Source of the DNA: Streptomyces sp. NBC_01217
Lineage (GTDB): Bacteria; Actinomycetota; Actinomycetes; Streptomycetales; Streptomycetaceae
Assembly: GCF_035994185.1 (NCBI RefSeq)
Contig: NZ_CP108538.1
Location: 2,604,001 to 2,668,000, forward strand
Length of the DNA stretch: 64,000 bases
Direction of reading: 5' to 3'
In this document: positions 9,593 through 17,988 of the stretch, piece by piece
Layout of the letters: each line of letters opens with the position of its first letter
How positions within the stretch are numbered: position 1 is the first letter of the stretch
Translations under genes and position numbers: made by a program
The notes under the pieces: generated by a model
What the model was told of the DNA's origin: nothing
Databases searched by the model: none
The model's input: only the letters and a program-made list of their open reading frames with translations

Positions 9593-10453
9593 TCAGCCCT
9601 TGACGGCGCCCTCCCCGACACCCCGGAAGAAGAAACGCTGCAGGCAGGCGAAGAGCACGATGAGCGGGAGCACGGCGATGATCGTGCCCGCGGCGACGAG
9701 CCGTTCGTCGTTCGCGAACGTGCCGTGCAGATAGTTCAGCCCGATGGTCAGGGTGAAGTTCGCCGGGTCGCTCAGCACGATCAGCGGCCACAGGAAGTCG
9801 TCCCAGGCCCCCATGAAGGCGAAGATCGCGACGACGGCGAGGGTGCCTCTGACCGAGGGAAGGGCGATCCAGAAGAACCGCTGCCAGACATTGGCGCCGT
9901 CGACGAACGCAGCCTCCTCCACCTCGTGCGGAAGGTTGAGGAACGCGTTGCGCATCAGCAGGACGTTCATCGCGGCGACGGATCCCGGCAGCAGCACACC
10001 GATCAGGGTGTTGTTCAGACCGAGCTCACGCATGGTGGTGAACTGGGCGATGATGATGCCCTCGACGGGTACGAGCATGGCGAGGATGAACGCCAGCGTC
10101 GCGGCCCTGCGCCCCCGGTACCGCATCCTGGCCAGCGCGTAGCCGGCCAGCGCGGAGCCGACGCAGTTGGTGACCACATTGGCGGTCGCCACCTTGACGG
10201 AGTTCAGCGCGTAGTCCCAGGCCGGGATGGTCTCGGCGACCCGCGTGTAGTTGTCCAGGGTGGGGTGGCCGGGGAAGAACTTCGGCGGGGAGCTGAAGAT
10301 GTCCTCTCCGGGCCCCTTGAGGGAGGTCGAGAGCTGCCACAGGAACGGTCCGACGGTCAGCGCGAGTACGGCGAGCAGCAGGACGTAGCGCAGCAGGAGC
10401 TGCCATATCGGGATGCGGCGGCCGTCGCCGTCGGTGAGGGTCAGGATGCTCAT
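9593..10453 (-). CDS. Carbohydrate ABC transporter permease, MalG type
   Basis: A 286-residue inner-membrane protein with six hydrophobic segments. The EAA loop EEAAFVDGANVWQRFFWIALP binds the ATPase and is typical of the CUT1 sugar-importer family. The start overlaps the stop of the preceding permease gene by 4 bases (10450-10453), indicating translational coupling. No ATPase gene is present in the operon. Streptomyces CUT1 importers usually share a single ATPase (MsiK) encoded elsewhere, which is the likely situation here. Confidence 0.92.
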   Translation of the reverse strand: MSILTLTDGDGRRIPIWQLLLRYVLLLAVLALTVGPFLWQLSTSLKGPGEDIFSSPPKFFPGHPTLDNYTRVAETIPAWDYALNSVKVATANVVTNCVGSALAGYALARMRYRGRRAATLAFILAMLVPVEGIIIAQFTTMRELGLNNTLIGVLLPGSVAAMNVLLMRNAFLNLPHEVEEAAFVDGANVWQRFFWIALPSVRGTLAVVAIFAFMGAWDDFLWPLIVLSDPANFTLTIGLNYLHGTFANDERLVAAGTIIAVLPLIVLFACLQRFFFRGVGEGAVKG

Positions 10454-11445
10454 GTGTCCTCCTTGCGGTCGGCGCGGAGCACCAGGAGCATCAGAGCGAC
10501 CGTCACGACGAAGATGACGACGGAGATCGCGGAGGCATAGCCGACCCGCCCGGTCAGCCCGGTGCCGACGCGCTGGACGAGCATCACCAGGGTGGTGTCC
10601 TCACCGGCCGGGCCGCCGGAGGGACCGGCCATCAGATAGACCTCGGAGAACGCCTTGAAGGCGGCGACCGACGCCAGCGCCCCGACGAGGACCATGGTGG
10701 AGCGGACGGCGGGAACGGTCACGGTGAAGAACCGGCGGACGGCGCCGGCGCCGTCCACGGAGGCCGCCTCGTGGAGTTCCCTGGGGACGTTGGCCAGCGC
10801 GGCCAGATAGATGATCATGTAGTAGCCGAGGCCCTTCCAGACCGTGACCGTCATCGCGCTGAGCAGCAGCAGCCACTGGTCGCTCAGGAAGCCGACCCGG
10901 CCGATCCCCACCGCCTCCAGTACCGCGTTGACCAGCCCCCGGTCGTCGAGCATCCACACCCAGATCAGCCCCACGACGACGATGGAGGCGACGACGGGGG
11001 TGTAGAAGGCGGAGCGGAAGAACGTGATGCCGGGGATGTTCCGCTGGACGAGCATCGCCAGGAGCAGCGGCAGGAGAACGAGGGCGGGCACGACTCCGAC
11101 CACGTACAGCGTGCTGTTCCGCAGCCCGATCCAGAACATCTCGTCGTGGATCAGCTCCTGGAAGTTCGCCAGGCCGACGAACTTCCCGGGCATCAGCGTC
11201 CGGCGGTCCGTGAAGGCGTTGACCAGGGTGCTGAAGAACGGGAACAGGCTGAAGGTTCCGACGACGAGCAGGCCGGGGGCCGCGAACAGCCATGGGCTGA
11301 AGGGGAGATGGCGGCGTATCCGGTGGCCGGGGAGCCGGCCGGACCGGCGGTCGCCGGGACGTGCGCCCCGAGCCGCCGGTACCGCTGCGCCGCTGTCCCG
11401 GATCGGCGGAGTTGCCGTGGCCGATTTCACGAGGGGGGTCTTCAC
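10450..11445 (-). CDS. Carbohydrate ABC transporter permease, MalF type
   Basis: A CUT1 permease with six hydrophobic segments and the EAA loop HEAASVDGAGAVRRFFTVTVP. I place the start at the GTG at 11445, which gives 331 residues and begins 7 bases after the stop of the binding-protein gene. An upstream ATG at 11499 would extend it by 18 residues but would overlap the binding-protein gene by 47 bases. Residues 1-50 are a hydrophilic, basic leader common in actinobacterial MalF homologues. It forms the heterodimeric channel with the MalG-type protein encoded next. Confidence 0.88.
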   Translation of the reverse strand: MKTPLVKSATATPPIRDSGAAVPAARGARPGDRRSGRLPGHRIRRHLPFSPWLFAAPGLLVVGTFSLFPFFSTLVNAFTDRRTLMPGKFVGLANFQELIHDEMFWIGLRNSTLYVVGVVPALVLLPLLLAMLVQRNIPGITFFRSAFYTPVVASIVVVGLIWVWMLDDRGLVNAVLEAVGIGRVGFLSDQWLLLLSAMTVTVWKGLGYYMIIYLAALANVPRELHEAASVDGAGAVRRFFTVTVPAVRSTMVLVGALASVAAFKAFSEVYLMAGPSGGPAGEDTTLVMLVQRVGTGLTGRVGYASAISVVIFVVTVALMLLVLRADRKEDT

Positions 11446-11452
11446 GGGGAGC

Positions 11453-12739
11453 TCAGCTCTGCTGCAGCAGCCGGTCGCAGGCCTTGACAGCGTTGTCAAG
11501 AGCTTCCTTGGGGCTCTGCTTGCCCTGGAGCGCCTTCGCCACCTGGTTGCGCAGCTCGGTCTTCATCTGGTCGCTGAAGAGCACCGGCGTGTAATTGACC
11601 GCCGTTTTGAGGGACTTGGCGGCGGCGATCCGGACCCGGGTCACATCGGTGCCGTCCTCCTCGGTGAAGTACGGGTCGTCGAGGGATCCGGCGGTGCTCG
11701 GGAAGATGGCGACCTGCTTCGCGAAGTCCATCTGCCGCGTCGCGTCGGTCACGTAGTGGGCGAAGGCCACGGCCGTCGGCTTCTGCTTCGTCTGCGCGTT
11801 CACCATGACGCCCATGACGTACATGTTGGCCTTGCCGGTGCTGCTGATCTGGTCGGTGATCCCGATGTTCTTGTAGAGACTCGGGGCCTGCTTCTTGAAG
11901 TTCTCCAGGTCCAGTGCGCTGCCCGGGTTCATCGCCACGGACCCGGTCAGGAACTTGTGGCCGGACGACTCGGGGGTCGCGGTCAGCGCCTGCGGGTCGA
12001 GTGCCTTGGCGTCGTACAGCTCCTTGTAGTGGGTGAGCAGTTCGACACCCTTGGCGTCATTGAAGGCGAAGCCCGTGCCTTCCTTGTTCATCAGCTGTCC
12101 GCCGTAGCGGCCGAAGTCCTCGATGGTGGGCACGTTGGCCAGTGTGGCGACCTTGCCCTTGCTCTTGGTGGCCAGTTCCAGACCTGCGTCGAAGAGTTCG
12201 TCGTAGGTGGTCGGCGGCTTCTCGGGGTCGAGTCCGGCGTCCTTGAAGAGGGACTTGTTGTAGAAGAGCGGTCCGGTGTTGAGGTACCAGGGGAAGGCGT
12301 AGGTCCCTTCCATGCCCGGCATCTGGTGGCTCTGCCAGGCGCCCGGCAGGTACTCCTTGCGGTACTTCGCCGCCGCCTTGTCGAGGTCCAGTGCGAGCCC
12401 CGCCTTGGCCAGCGGTGCGACCAGGTCGGGCGAGACATTGACGACGTCCGGCAGCGTGCCGCCGGCCGCGTCGGCGCTGATCTTGTCCGCGTAGCCCTCG
12501 GCCGGCCGGTCGACCCACTTGACCTCGGTCCCCGGGTACTTCTTCTCGAAGTCCGCGATCACCCCGTTGAAGTAGTCCTTGAAGTTCGCCTGCAGGTTCC
12601 AGGTCTGGAAGGTGATCTTTCCTTCGACCTTCCCGGAGGCGTCGGACGAGTTGTCGCCGGATCCGCCTCCGCACGCGCTCAGCGGCAGGACGGTGGCGAG
12701 TACGGCGGCAGCGGCTACTGCTCTGCGGGAGATACGCAC
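11453..12739 (-). CDS. Extracellular sugar-binding lipoprotein (CUT1 ABC importer)
   Basis: A 428-residue solute-binding protein. The N-terminus has a basic start, a hydrophobic core and the lipobox LSAC followed by GGGSGDNSSD, so the mature protein is anchored to the membrane. The body (ITFQTWN near the start, DFEKKYPG, FPWYLNTGPLFYNK) is that of family 1 sugar-binding proteins. The GTG at 12739 sits behind AAAGGAG and directly opens the signal peptide; the frame extends 45 residues upstream without signal features. First gene of the operon, downstream of the intergenic region shared with the LacI regulator. Confidence 0.92.
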   Translation of the reverse strand: MRISRRAVAAAAVLATVLPLSACGGGSGDNSSDASGKVEGKITFQTWNLQANFKDYFNGVIADFEKKYPGTEVKWVDRPAEGYADKISADAAGGTLPDVVNVSPDLVAPLAKAGLALDLDKAAAKYRKEYLPGAWQSHQMPGMEGTYAFPWYLNTGPLFYNKSLFKDAGLDPEKPPTTYDELFDAGLELATKSKGKVATLANVPTIEDFGRYGGQLMNKEGTGFAFNDAKGVELLTHYKELYDAKALDPQALTATPESSGHKFLTGSVAMNPGSALDLENFKKQAPSLYKNIGITDQISSTGKANMYVMGVMVNAQTKQKPTAVAFAHYVTDATRQMDFAKQVAIFPSTAGSLDDPYFTEEDGTDVTRVRIAAAKSLKTAVNYTPVLFSDQMKTELRNQVAKALQGKQSPKEALDNAVKACDRLLQQS

Positions 12740-13078
12740 GGTGAACGGCTCCTTTGCTCGGACCAGGCGTGCGGACGACAGGCCGAGGTCGACGACACTC
12801 CGGCTGCGTACGCCCAGCAGACCTTCCAATGCACACGGCGCAAAGTCAATACATTCGCCTGAAGTTAGCCTCAACTTTTCATATACTTGCAGGTCAGAGC
12901 GGTATATGGAGCTATTGACGACGCTTGACTAATGCGCTTTAGAGGCCTTGCACTCAAGCGCATTAGTTGACCGAGCACTTCGGTCGACCAAAGCACCGGC
13001 AAGGCTTACGATGCACCGGGGGCGAGTGAGCACCACGCCTCCCAGGAGCGACGGGGAACGCAGGAAGAGGGGCACCGG
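12740..13078. promoter_or_regulatory. Divergent promoter region of the sugar operon and LacI regulator
   Basis: This 339-base region separates the binding-protein gene (minus) from the lacI-type gene (plus) and has a lower GC content around 12840-12970 than its surroundings, as expected for promoters. It holds TTGAC-like hexamers at 12914 and 12967 and the operator-like inverted repeat listed separately. I cannot assign start sites. Confidence 0.6.
12928..12967. promoter_or_regulatory. Candidate LacI-family operator, 12+12 bp perfect inverted repeat
   Basis: ACTAATGCGCTT at 12928-12939 is the exact reverse complement of AAGCGCATTAGT at 12956-12967, with a 16-base spacer. Each arm contains GCGCTT/AAGCGC, the core found in many LacI-family operators. 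Its place between the sugar operon and the divergent lacI-type gene makes autoregulation plus operon repression likely. The wide spacing suggests either two half sites read by one dimer or two adjacent dimers. Confidence 0.65.
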
Positions 13079-14167
13079 GTGACACCGAAGGGGCCGCCGG
13101 CCGAGGAGACCCGGCCGGCAAAGCGCACACCCGCGCGACGGCCGACCATGAAGGACATCGCCCAGCGCGCCGGAGTGTCGGAGAGCGCCGTCTCCTTCGC
13201 GCTCAACGACCGCCCCGGCGTCTCGGAGATCACCCGGGACCGGATCCGGCGCGTCGCCGAGCAGTTGGGCTGGCGGCCGAGCACCGCCGCCCGCGCGCTG
13301 TCGGGCGAGGGGTCGGCCACCGTGGGGCTGGTCGTGGCGCGCCCGGCGGCGAGCCTGGGCGTGGACTCGTTCTTCCTCCAGCTGATCTCCGGCATCCAGG
13401 AGGTGCTGGCCGAGCGTCAACTCGGGCTGCTCTTCCAGGTGGTGGAGGATGTCGAGGCCGAGTGCGCCGTCTACCGGCGCTGGTGGGCGGAGCACCGCGT
13501 CGACGGGGTGCTCGTCGTCGATCCCCGTACGGACGACCCCCGCCCCGGCCTGCTGGACGAACTCGGGCTGCCCGGAGTCGTGATCGGGGCCCTGCCCGGC
13601 AGCGACACGGGTCCGCACCCGGGGCTCTCGCAGGTGCGCGCGGACGATGCGGGCGCCATGGCGGCGATCGTCGGCCGGCTGCACGAGCTGGGCCATCGGC
13701 GCATCGTGCACATCGCGGGGCTGCCTTCCCTCGCCCACACCGACCGACGCATCCGCTCCCTGCGCATCGAGGCCGACCGGCGCGGGCTGGCCGAGGCCCA
13801 CTCGGTGACCACGGACTACTCCGATACGGAGGGCGCGGCCGTCACCCGCAGAGTGCTGGAACAGTCCACGCCGCCGACCGCGATCATCTACGACAACGAT
13901 GTGATGGCCGCGGCCGGAGCCACGGTCGTCGCGGGCCTCGGCCGCTCCGTTCCCGGCGATGTCTCGGTCGTGTCGTGGGAGGACTCCGCGCTGTGCCGGC
14001 TGACGGTCCCCTGGCTGACCGCACTTTCCCGGGACACGGTCGCGTTCGGACGGATCGCCGCACGCGAGCTGACCGCACTGCTCGACGGCGGCGCGGCCCG
14101 CACCGTACAGGTGCCTCTGCCCGGGCTGATCGAACGCGGGAGTACGGCTCCGGCACACGGCAGTTGA
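13079..14167 (+). CDS. LacI-family transcriptional regulator of the sugar operon
   Basis: A 362-residue repressor. After a basic leader, residues 23-43 form the helix-turn-helix (MKDIAQRAGVSESAVSFALN), followed by the hinge GWRPSTAARALSGEG and a periplasmic-binding-protein-like effector domain (VGLVVARP onward). The GTG at 13079 has a GGAAGAGGGG ribosome site just upstream. Divergent from the sugar uptake and mannosidase genes, so it most likely represses them until an imported sugar binds the C-terminal domain. Confidence 0.9.
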   Translation: MTPKGPPAEETRPAKRTPARRPTMKDIAQRAGVSESAVSFALNDRPGVSEITRDRIRRVAEQLGWRPSTAARALSGEGSATVGLVVARPAASLGVDSFFLQLISGIQEVLAERQLGLLFQVVEDVEAECAVYRRWWAEHRVDGVLVVDPRTDDPRPGLLDELGLPGVVIGALPGSDTGPHPGLSQVRADDAGAMAAIVGRLHELGHRRIVHIAGLPSLAHTDRRIRSLRIEADRRGLAEAHSVTTDYSDTEGAAVTRRVLEQSTPPTAIIYDNDVMAAAGATVVAGLGRSVPGDVSVVSWEDSALCRLTVPWLTALSRDTVAFGRIAARELTALLDGGAARTVQVPLPGLIERGSTAPAHGS

Positions 14168-14483
14168 CGGGCATGACGGTACCCATGCCACCGCATACCG
14201 GATGCGCGTCCGCTCCCTGCGCACTCCGACGACGTCGGGGAGTCCCGGTTCACGGTTGTTCCCGGTCGGGCATCTCAGGCACACTACACAGTCTGGTGGG
14301 CCCGGGTCCCACCGTCGACCACCACGCGGTGCATCTACGCAGCCCCGGGCAAGGCGACGCCCAGAACCTGCATGGCGACGCCATCATCGACGTGAGGCCC
14401 GACGCGTTCGACGTCCCGCATGACCGAAGGGGCCACCCGGTCTGACGGCCGGACAGCCCCTCACCAAGATCGTCATGAGTCTT
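14168..14483. other. Gene-free stretch
   Basis: No gene seen between the LacI regulator and the small membrane protein. A weak hairpin (GGCATG...CATGCC) lies within 20 bases of the LacI stop. Short frames on both strands between 14280 and 14440 look slightly protein-like (for example a 28-residue minus frame) but have no support. Confidence 0.4.
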
Positions 14484-14660
14484 CTAACCCGCGGCGGCCT
14501 GGGAGCGGTGCCGGCGCAGATAGAACCACGCCATGTTGGACGAGAGCCCGGCCAGCAGGACCCAGACGATGCCGAACCAGCTGCCCTGGACGAACGAGAT
14601 CACGGCCGCGACGACGGCCAGGACGCAGACGGCGATGGCGTAGAGAGCGAGGCGGGGCAT
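14484..14660 (-). CDS. Small two-segment membrane protein, unknown function
   Basis: A 58-residue protein starting MPRLALYAIAVC with two hydrophobic stretches (about 3-23 and 28-46) and a basic tail RRHRSQ. The ATG at 14660 is preceded by AGGAG with 9 bases spacing, better than an ATG 30 bases further upstream. Small proteins of this type are common in Streptomyces and their role is not known. It lies 96 bases from the stop of the reductase gene on the same strand. Confidence 0.6.
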   Translation of the reverse strand: MPRLALYAIAVCVLAVVAAVISFVQGSWFGIVWVLLAGLSSNMAWFYLRRHRSQAAAG

Positions 14661-14756
14661 GGGGATCGGCTCCTGTCCGGGGTGATGCACGGTCCCGTCC
14701 AGTGTCCCTCATGCCCCTTTCCGCTCGTCGCAGGGTGCGCCGGTAGCGCGTCCGGC

Positions 14757-15467
14757 TCAGACGTCGGTGATACGCAGACCCGCGTGCGCCTTGTAGCGGC
14801 GGTTGACGGAGATCAGGTTGGCGACCAGCGACTCGACCTGGTGGGCGCCCCGCAGCCGCCCGGCGAAGACGCCGCGCATGCCGGGGATGCGGCCGGCGAG
14901 GGCCTGCACGAGGTCGGTGTCGGCGCGGGCCTCGCCCAGCACCAGCACATCGGTGTCGATCTCCTCGACGGTCTCGTCCTGGAGCAGCACCGCCGAGAGG
15001 TGGTGGAAGGCGGCGGTGACCCGGGACTCCGGCAGCAGGGCGGCGGCCTGCTCGGCGGCGCTGCCCTCCGCGGGCTTCAGGGCGTAGGCGCCCTTCTTGT
15101 CGAAGCCGAGCGGGTTGACGCAGTCGATGACGAGCTTGCCCGCGAGTTCGTCGCGCAGCGACTCCAGGGTCTTGGCGTGCCCGTCCCACGGCACGGCGAC
15201 GATCACGACGTCGCTGCGCCGGGCGCACTCCGCGTTGTCCGCGCCCTCGACACCGTGTCCCAGCTCGTCGGCGGCGGCCTGCGCGCGGTCGGCGGCGCGG
15301 GAGCCGATGATCACCTTCTGCCCGGCGCGGGCGAAGCGGTAGGCGAGCCCGCGGCCCTGCGGTCCGGTGCCGCCGAGCACACCGACGGTCAGCCCGGACA
15401 CATCGGGGAGGTCCCAGGGGTCCTTGGCGGGAGGCTTGGGTGCGCTGCCGTTGTCATTCGTAGTCAT
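14757..15467 (-). CDS. F420-dependent NADP reductase-type oxidoreductase (NpdG-like)
   Basis: A 236-residue protein with the dinucleotide motif VGVLGGTGPQGRGLA near residue 30, followed by IGSRAADRA and IVAVPWDG. This is the pattern of NADPH:F420 oxidoreductases, which move hydride between NADPH and the deazaflavin cofactor F420 used widely in actinomycetes. The ATG at 15467 opens a short polar leader (MTTNDNG) before the Rossmann fold. The open frame continues 187 residues upstream, but that part is antisense to the next gene. Confidence 0.85.
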   Translation of the reverse strand: MTTNDNGSAPKPPAKDPWDLPDVSGLTVGVLGGTGPQGRGLAYRFARAGQKVIIGSRAADRAQAAADELGHGVEGADNAECARRSDVVIVAVPWDGHAKTLESLRDELAGKLVIDCVNPLGFDKKGAYALKPAEGSAAEQAAALLPESRVTAAFHHLSAVLLQDETVEEIDTDVLVLGEARADTDLVQALAGRIPGMRGVFAGRLRGAHQVESLVANLISVNRRYKAHAGLRITDV

Positions 15468-15555
15468 GGGCCCGACATTACTGCGCGCCCCCCGTTCGGC
15501 TGGTTCGGCGCCGTTCGCCCGTGCGGGGGGCGGTCCTGCGGCATGATGCCGGGCC

Positions 15556-16158
15556 ATGGATGCCGTACGCGTCGCCCTGCTGCGTGAAGTACTCGCCGGG
15601 ACCGAGTGGCCCGCGGCGACCCGGCGGTTCGCCGGGTCGCTCAGGTCGTCCGTCGTCCCGCAGGGCGGCGGGCTGCTGCTGGTGGGGACGGCGGCGTACG
15701 AGCCGTGGCACCTGGCGGCCCATCTGGTGGACGAGTCCACCTGGTCCGGGCTGCCGGAGCTGACGCCCACGCTCGTACGGCACCGGGTGGAGCCGGGCGA
15801 TCCGGTGCATCTGGCCGTCGGTCTGGGCCGGATCGAGGCGGCCGGGCGGGGCGAGACACTGCTCCTGGTGGCCCCGGAGCGGCCCTGCGCCGGACTGCTG
15901 GAGCGGGTGCACGACGCCCGGCGGGCCGGAGCGACGGTCCTCTCGCTGGACGACGGCGATCCGGAGGTGCGGGGGCTGGCCCACGAGACGCTCGCGGCGA
16001 CCGGCGCCGACGACGTCGACCTGGACATCGTGCAGCATCTGGTGAGCGCGGCGGCCGGGGAGAACAGCGCCCCCGCGCCGCGCGGCCGCCGCCGCTTCCG
16101 GGACCGGCTGTCCCGCCTCGCCGACCAGCTGACGGCCCCGCCACCGGCCCGGTGGTGA
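15556..16158 (+). CDS. Hypothetical protein
   Basis: A 200-residue protein I do not recognise. It starts MDAVRVALLREVLAGTEWP, has alternating hydrophobic strands (GGLLLVGTAAYEPWHLAAHL, ETLLLVAPERPCAGLLERV, ATVLSLDDGD) suggestive of an alpha/beta fold, and ends in an Arg/Pro-rich tail. No signal peptide or clear catalytic motif. It is divergent from the reductase gene, with 88 bases between the two starts. Codon use is typical for a real gene. Confidence 0.7.
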   Translation: MDAVRVALLREVLAGTEWPAATRRFAGSLRSSVVPQGGGLLLVGTAAYEPWHLAAHLVDESTWSGLPELTPTLVRHRVEPGDPVHLAVGLGRIEAAGRGETLLLVAPERPCAGLLERVHDARRAGATVLSLDDGDPEVRGLAHETLAATGADDVDLDIVQHLVSAAAGENSAPAPRGRRRFRDRLSRLADQLTAPPPARW

Positions 16159-16277
16159 ATGCCCGGGATGCCGGGGGGGCGGAGCGGCTGGCGGGCCGGG
16201 GGCTGGGGGCCGAAGGCTGGGAGCTGGGGCGAAAAGCTGTTGCACAGGGCACCTACGGCGTCGGACCATGACCCCTC

Positions 16278-17579
16278 GTGACCTCAGCTCCCTCCCCTGC
16301 CGCCCGGCTCGCCGCTCTGCTGCCCGACCTCTCGCCCCTGCGCTCCTCGGCCGACTTCCGGCTGCTGTGGGTCCAGGGCCTGGTGACCTACTTCGGCAGC
16401 TTCATGGCACTGATCGCGCTGCCGCTCCAGATCAAGGAGCTGACGGGTTCACCGCTGGCCGTCGGTGCGATGGGCGCGGTCGAGCTGGTGCCGCTGGTCG
16501 TCTTCGGCCTGTACGGCGGGGCGCTCGCGGACTCCGCGGACCGCCGCAAGGTGATCCTGGGCACCGAGGCGGGGCTGGGGCTGCTCGCTCTCGTACTCCT
16601 GGTGAACGCCGCGCTGCCCGACCCGATGCTCTGGCCGCTCTACCTCGTCGCGGGCGGGGTCTCCGCGCTCTCCGGGCTCCAGCGGCCCGCGCTGGACTCC
16701 CTGATGGCCCGGATCGTGCCGCACGACCAGCTGACCGCGGCCGCCGCGCTGAACTCGCTGCGCTGGCAGTTCGGCGCGATCACCGGCCCTGCGGTGGCGG
16801 GGCTGGTGGTGGCCTACGCCGGTCACGCCACGGCGTACATGGTCACGGTGGTCACGTTCGCCGTCTCCGTGCTCCTGTGTCTGCGCCTGGCGCCCGCTCC
16901 GCCCGCCCGCGACGGCCAGAAGCCCTCGCTGCGCGGCATCGCCGAGGGAGCGAGGTACGCCTGGAGCCGCCCGGTGCTGCTGGGGACGTACGCGGTCGAC
17001 CTGGCGGCGATGTTCTTCGCCTACCCGAACACGATCTTCCCGTTCCTCGCGGACGAGCTGGACGCCGAATGGTCGCTGGGCCTGATGTACGCGGCGGGTT
17101 CGGTCGGCTCGCTGGTCCTGGGCCTGACCAGCGGCTGGACGTCGCGGGTGCGGCGGCACGGGCTGTTCGTCGTCTTCGGGGCCGCGGTGTGGGGGCTGGC
17201 GATCGCGGCGGCCGGGTGGTTCAGCGGGGTGTGGCCGGTGCTGGTCTGTCTGGCGGTGGCGGGCGCGGGCGACATGCTCAGCGGTCTGGGCCGCTCCACG
17301 ATCTGGAACCAGACCATCCCGGAGGAGCTGCGGGGCCGGCTGGCGGGCATCGAGGTGCTCTCGTACAGCGTCGGCCCACAGCTGGGCCAGGTGCGGGCCG
17401 GCGCGATGGCGGGCTGGACGGGGACCCGCTCCGCGATCTGGAGCGGGGGTGTGGCGTGCGTGGCCTCGGTCGCGCTGCTCACGGCGGCACTGCCGAAGCT
17501 GCTGACGTACGACTCCGAGACGGACGAGGACGCGGTGCGCAGGCGTGAAGCCCGGGAATCCAGCCCCTCCGGCGTCTGA
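16278..17579 (+). CDS. MFS transporter, EntS/tetracycline-exporter-like
   Basis: A 433-residue major facilitator with about twelve hydrophobic segments. The loop between segments 2 and 3, GGALADSADRRKVIL, is the conserved MFS signature. Residues 25-60 (FRLLWVQGLVTYFGSFMALIALP) resemble the EntS-type exporter family. I use the GTG at 16278, which begins the hydrophilic N-terminus directly; an ATG at 16268 lies in another frame. The C-terminus is cytoplasmic and charged. Substrate unknown. Confidence 0.85.
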   Translation: MTSAPSPAARLAALLPDLSPLRSSADFRLLWVQGLVTYFGSFMALIALPLQIKELTGSPLAVGAMGAVELVPLVVFGLYGGALADSADRRKVILGTEAGLGLLALVLLVNAALPDPMLWPLYLVAGGVSALSGLQRPALDSLMARIVPHDQLTAAAALNSLRWQFGAITGPAVAGLVVAYAGHATAYMVTVVTFAVSVLLCLRLAPAPPARDGQKPSLRGIAEGARYAWSRPVLLGTYAVDLAAMFFAYPNTIFPFLADELDAEWSLGLMYAAGSVGSLVLGLTSGWTSRVRRHGLFVVFGAAVWGLAIAAAGWFSGVWPVLVCLAVAGAGDMLSGLGRSTIWNQTIPEELRGRLAGIEVLSYSVGPQLGQVRAGAMAGWTGTRSAIWSGGVACVASVALLTAALPKLLTYDSETDEDAVRRREARESSPSGV

Positions 17580-17583
17580 GGTG

Positions 17584-17600
17584 CGGGGGCTTCGCCCCCG
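17584..17600. terminator. GC hairpin after the MFS gene
   Basis: CGGGGGC at 17584-17590 pairs with GCCCCCG at 17594-17600 around a three-base loop, five bases after the MFS stop. It is the common short terminator form in Streptomyces. Confidence 0.6.
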
Positions 17601-17610
17601 GACCCCGGGC

Positions 17611-17685
17611 CCTCGATCGCGCAGACCTCGATCGCCCGGCCTTCGATCTCCCGGCCTTCGATCACCCGGCCTTCGATCACCCGGA
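17611..17685. repeat. Five tandem copies of a 15-bp unit
   Basis: Units of 15 bp built on CYTCGATCNCCCGGC start at 17611, 17626, 17641, 17656 and 17671. Copies 3-5 differ at one or two positions. The array fills the space between the MFS terminator and the stop codon of the convergent small gene. It is probably a slippage-generated intergenic array and has no clear coding role, although it is open in several frames. Confidence 0.8.
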
Positions 17686-17710
17686 CCTCAGTCGCCGGAC
17701 GGGCCGGATT
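17686..17710. repeat. Dispersed intergenic repeat, copy 1
   Basis: A 25-base segment that matches 21386-21410 at 23 of 25 positions (core CGCCGGACGGGC). Here it overlaps the 3' end of the 80-residue gene, whose last residues GGESGPSGD it encodes. Similar CGCCGGACGGGC elements are, in my experience, scattered between genes in many Streptomyces chromosomes. Confidence 0.6.
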
Positions 17711-17930
17711 CTCCCCCGGTCGTGCCCCGGTCGTGCCACTTGGGGTCCGTCTCCCACTCGAGATTCCGCTCCTGCGCCGTCTGCATCGCGTGCTCCGCCT
17801 CCTCACGCGTGGTATATGGCCCGAAACGGTCCTTGGCCGGGCACTCGGGCCCCTCCTCGACCTTCTGATGCTGCAGGCAGTAGTACCACTCGCCCGGCTT
17901 GCCGACCGTGCGCTTCTTGAACAGGGCCAT
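17688..17930 (-). CDS. Conserved small hypothetical protein
   Basis: An 80-residue soluble protein ([18 protein letters not shown]..., ending GGESGPSGD). Features are [16 protein letters not shown] with two cysteines, [15 protein letters not shown], which looks like a SPOR-like or sequence-recognition fold, and [11 protein letters not shown]. Function unknown. The ATG at 17930 has AAGGAG with 6 bases spacing. It is divergent from map, with 58 bases between starts. The last codons lie in a dispersed repeat, so the C-terminus may have been extended by insertion of that element. Confidence 0.75.
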   Translation of the reverse strand: MALFKKRTVGKPGEWYYCLQHQKVEEGPECPAKDRFGPYTTREEAEHAMQTAQERNLEWETDPKWHDRGTTGGESGPSGD

Positions 17931-17988
17931 CGTCGGCTCCTTCCCTCGGGGCCATGCTGCCCCAAGCACGCTGGTTAGACTCGCTGAC

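Noticed and set aside
8284..9621. Longer start of the GH5-like gene at 9621
   Set aside because: The extra 28 residues are Pro/Arg-rich and not part of the barrel fold; ATG at 9537 is the natural beginning.
17611..17685. CRISPR array
   Set aside because: The units are direct tandem repeats of 15 bp without unique spacers and there are no cas genes.
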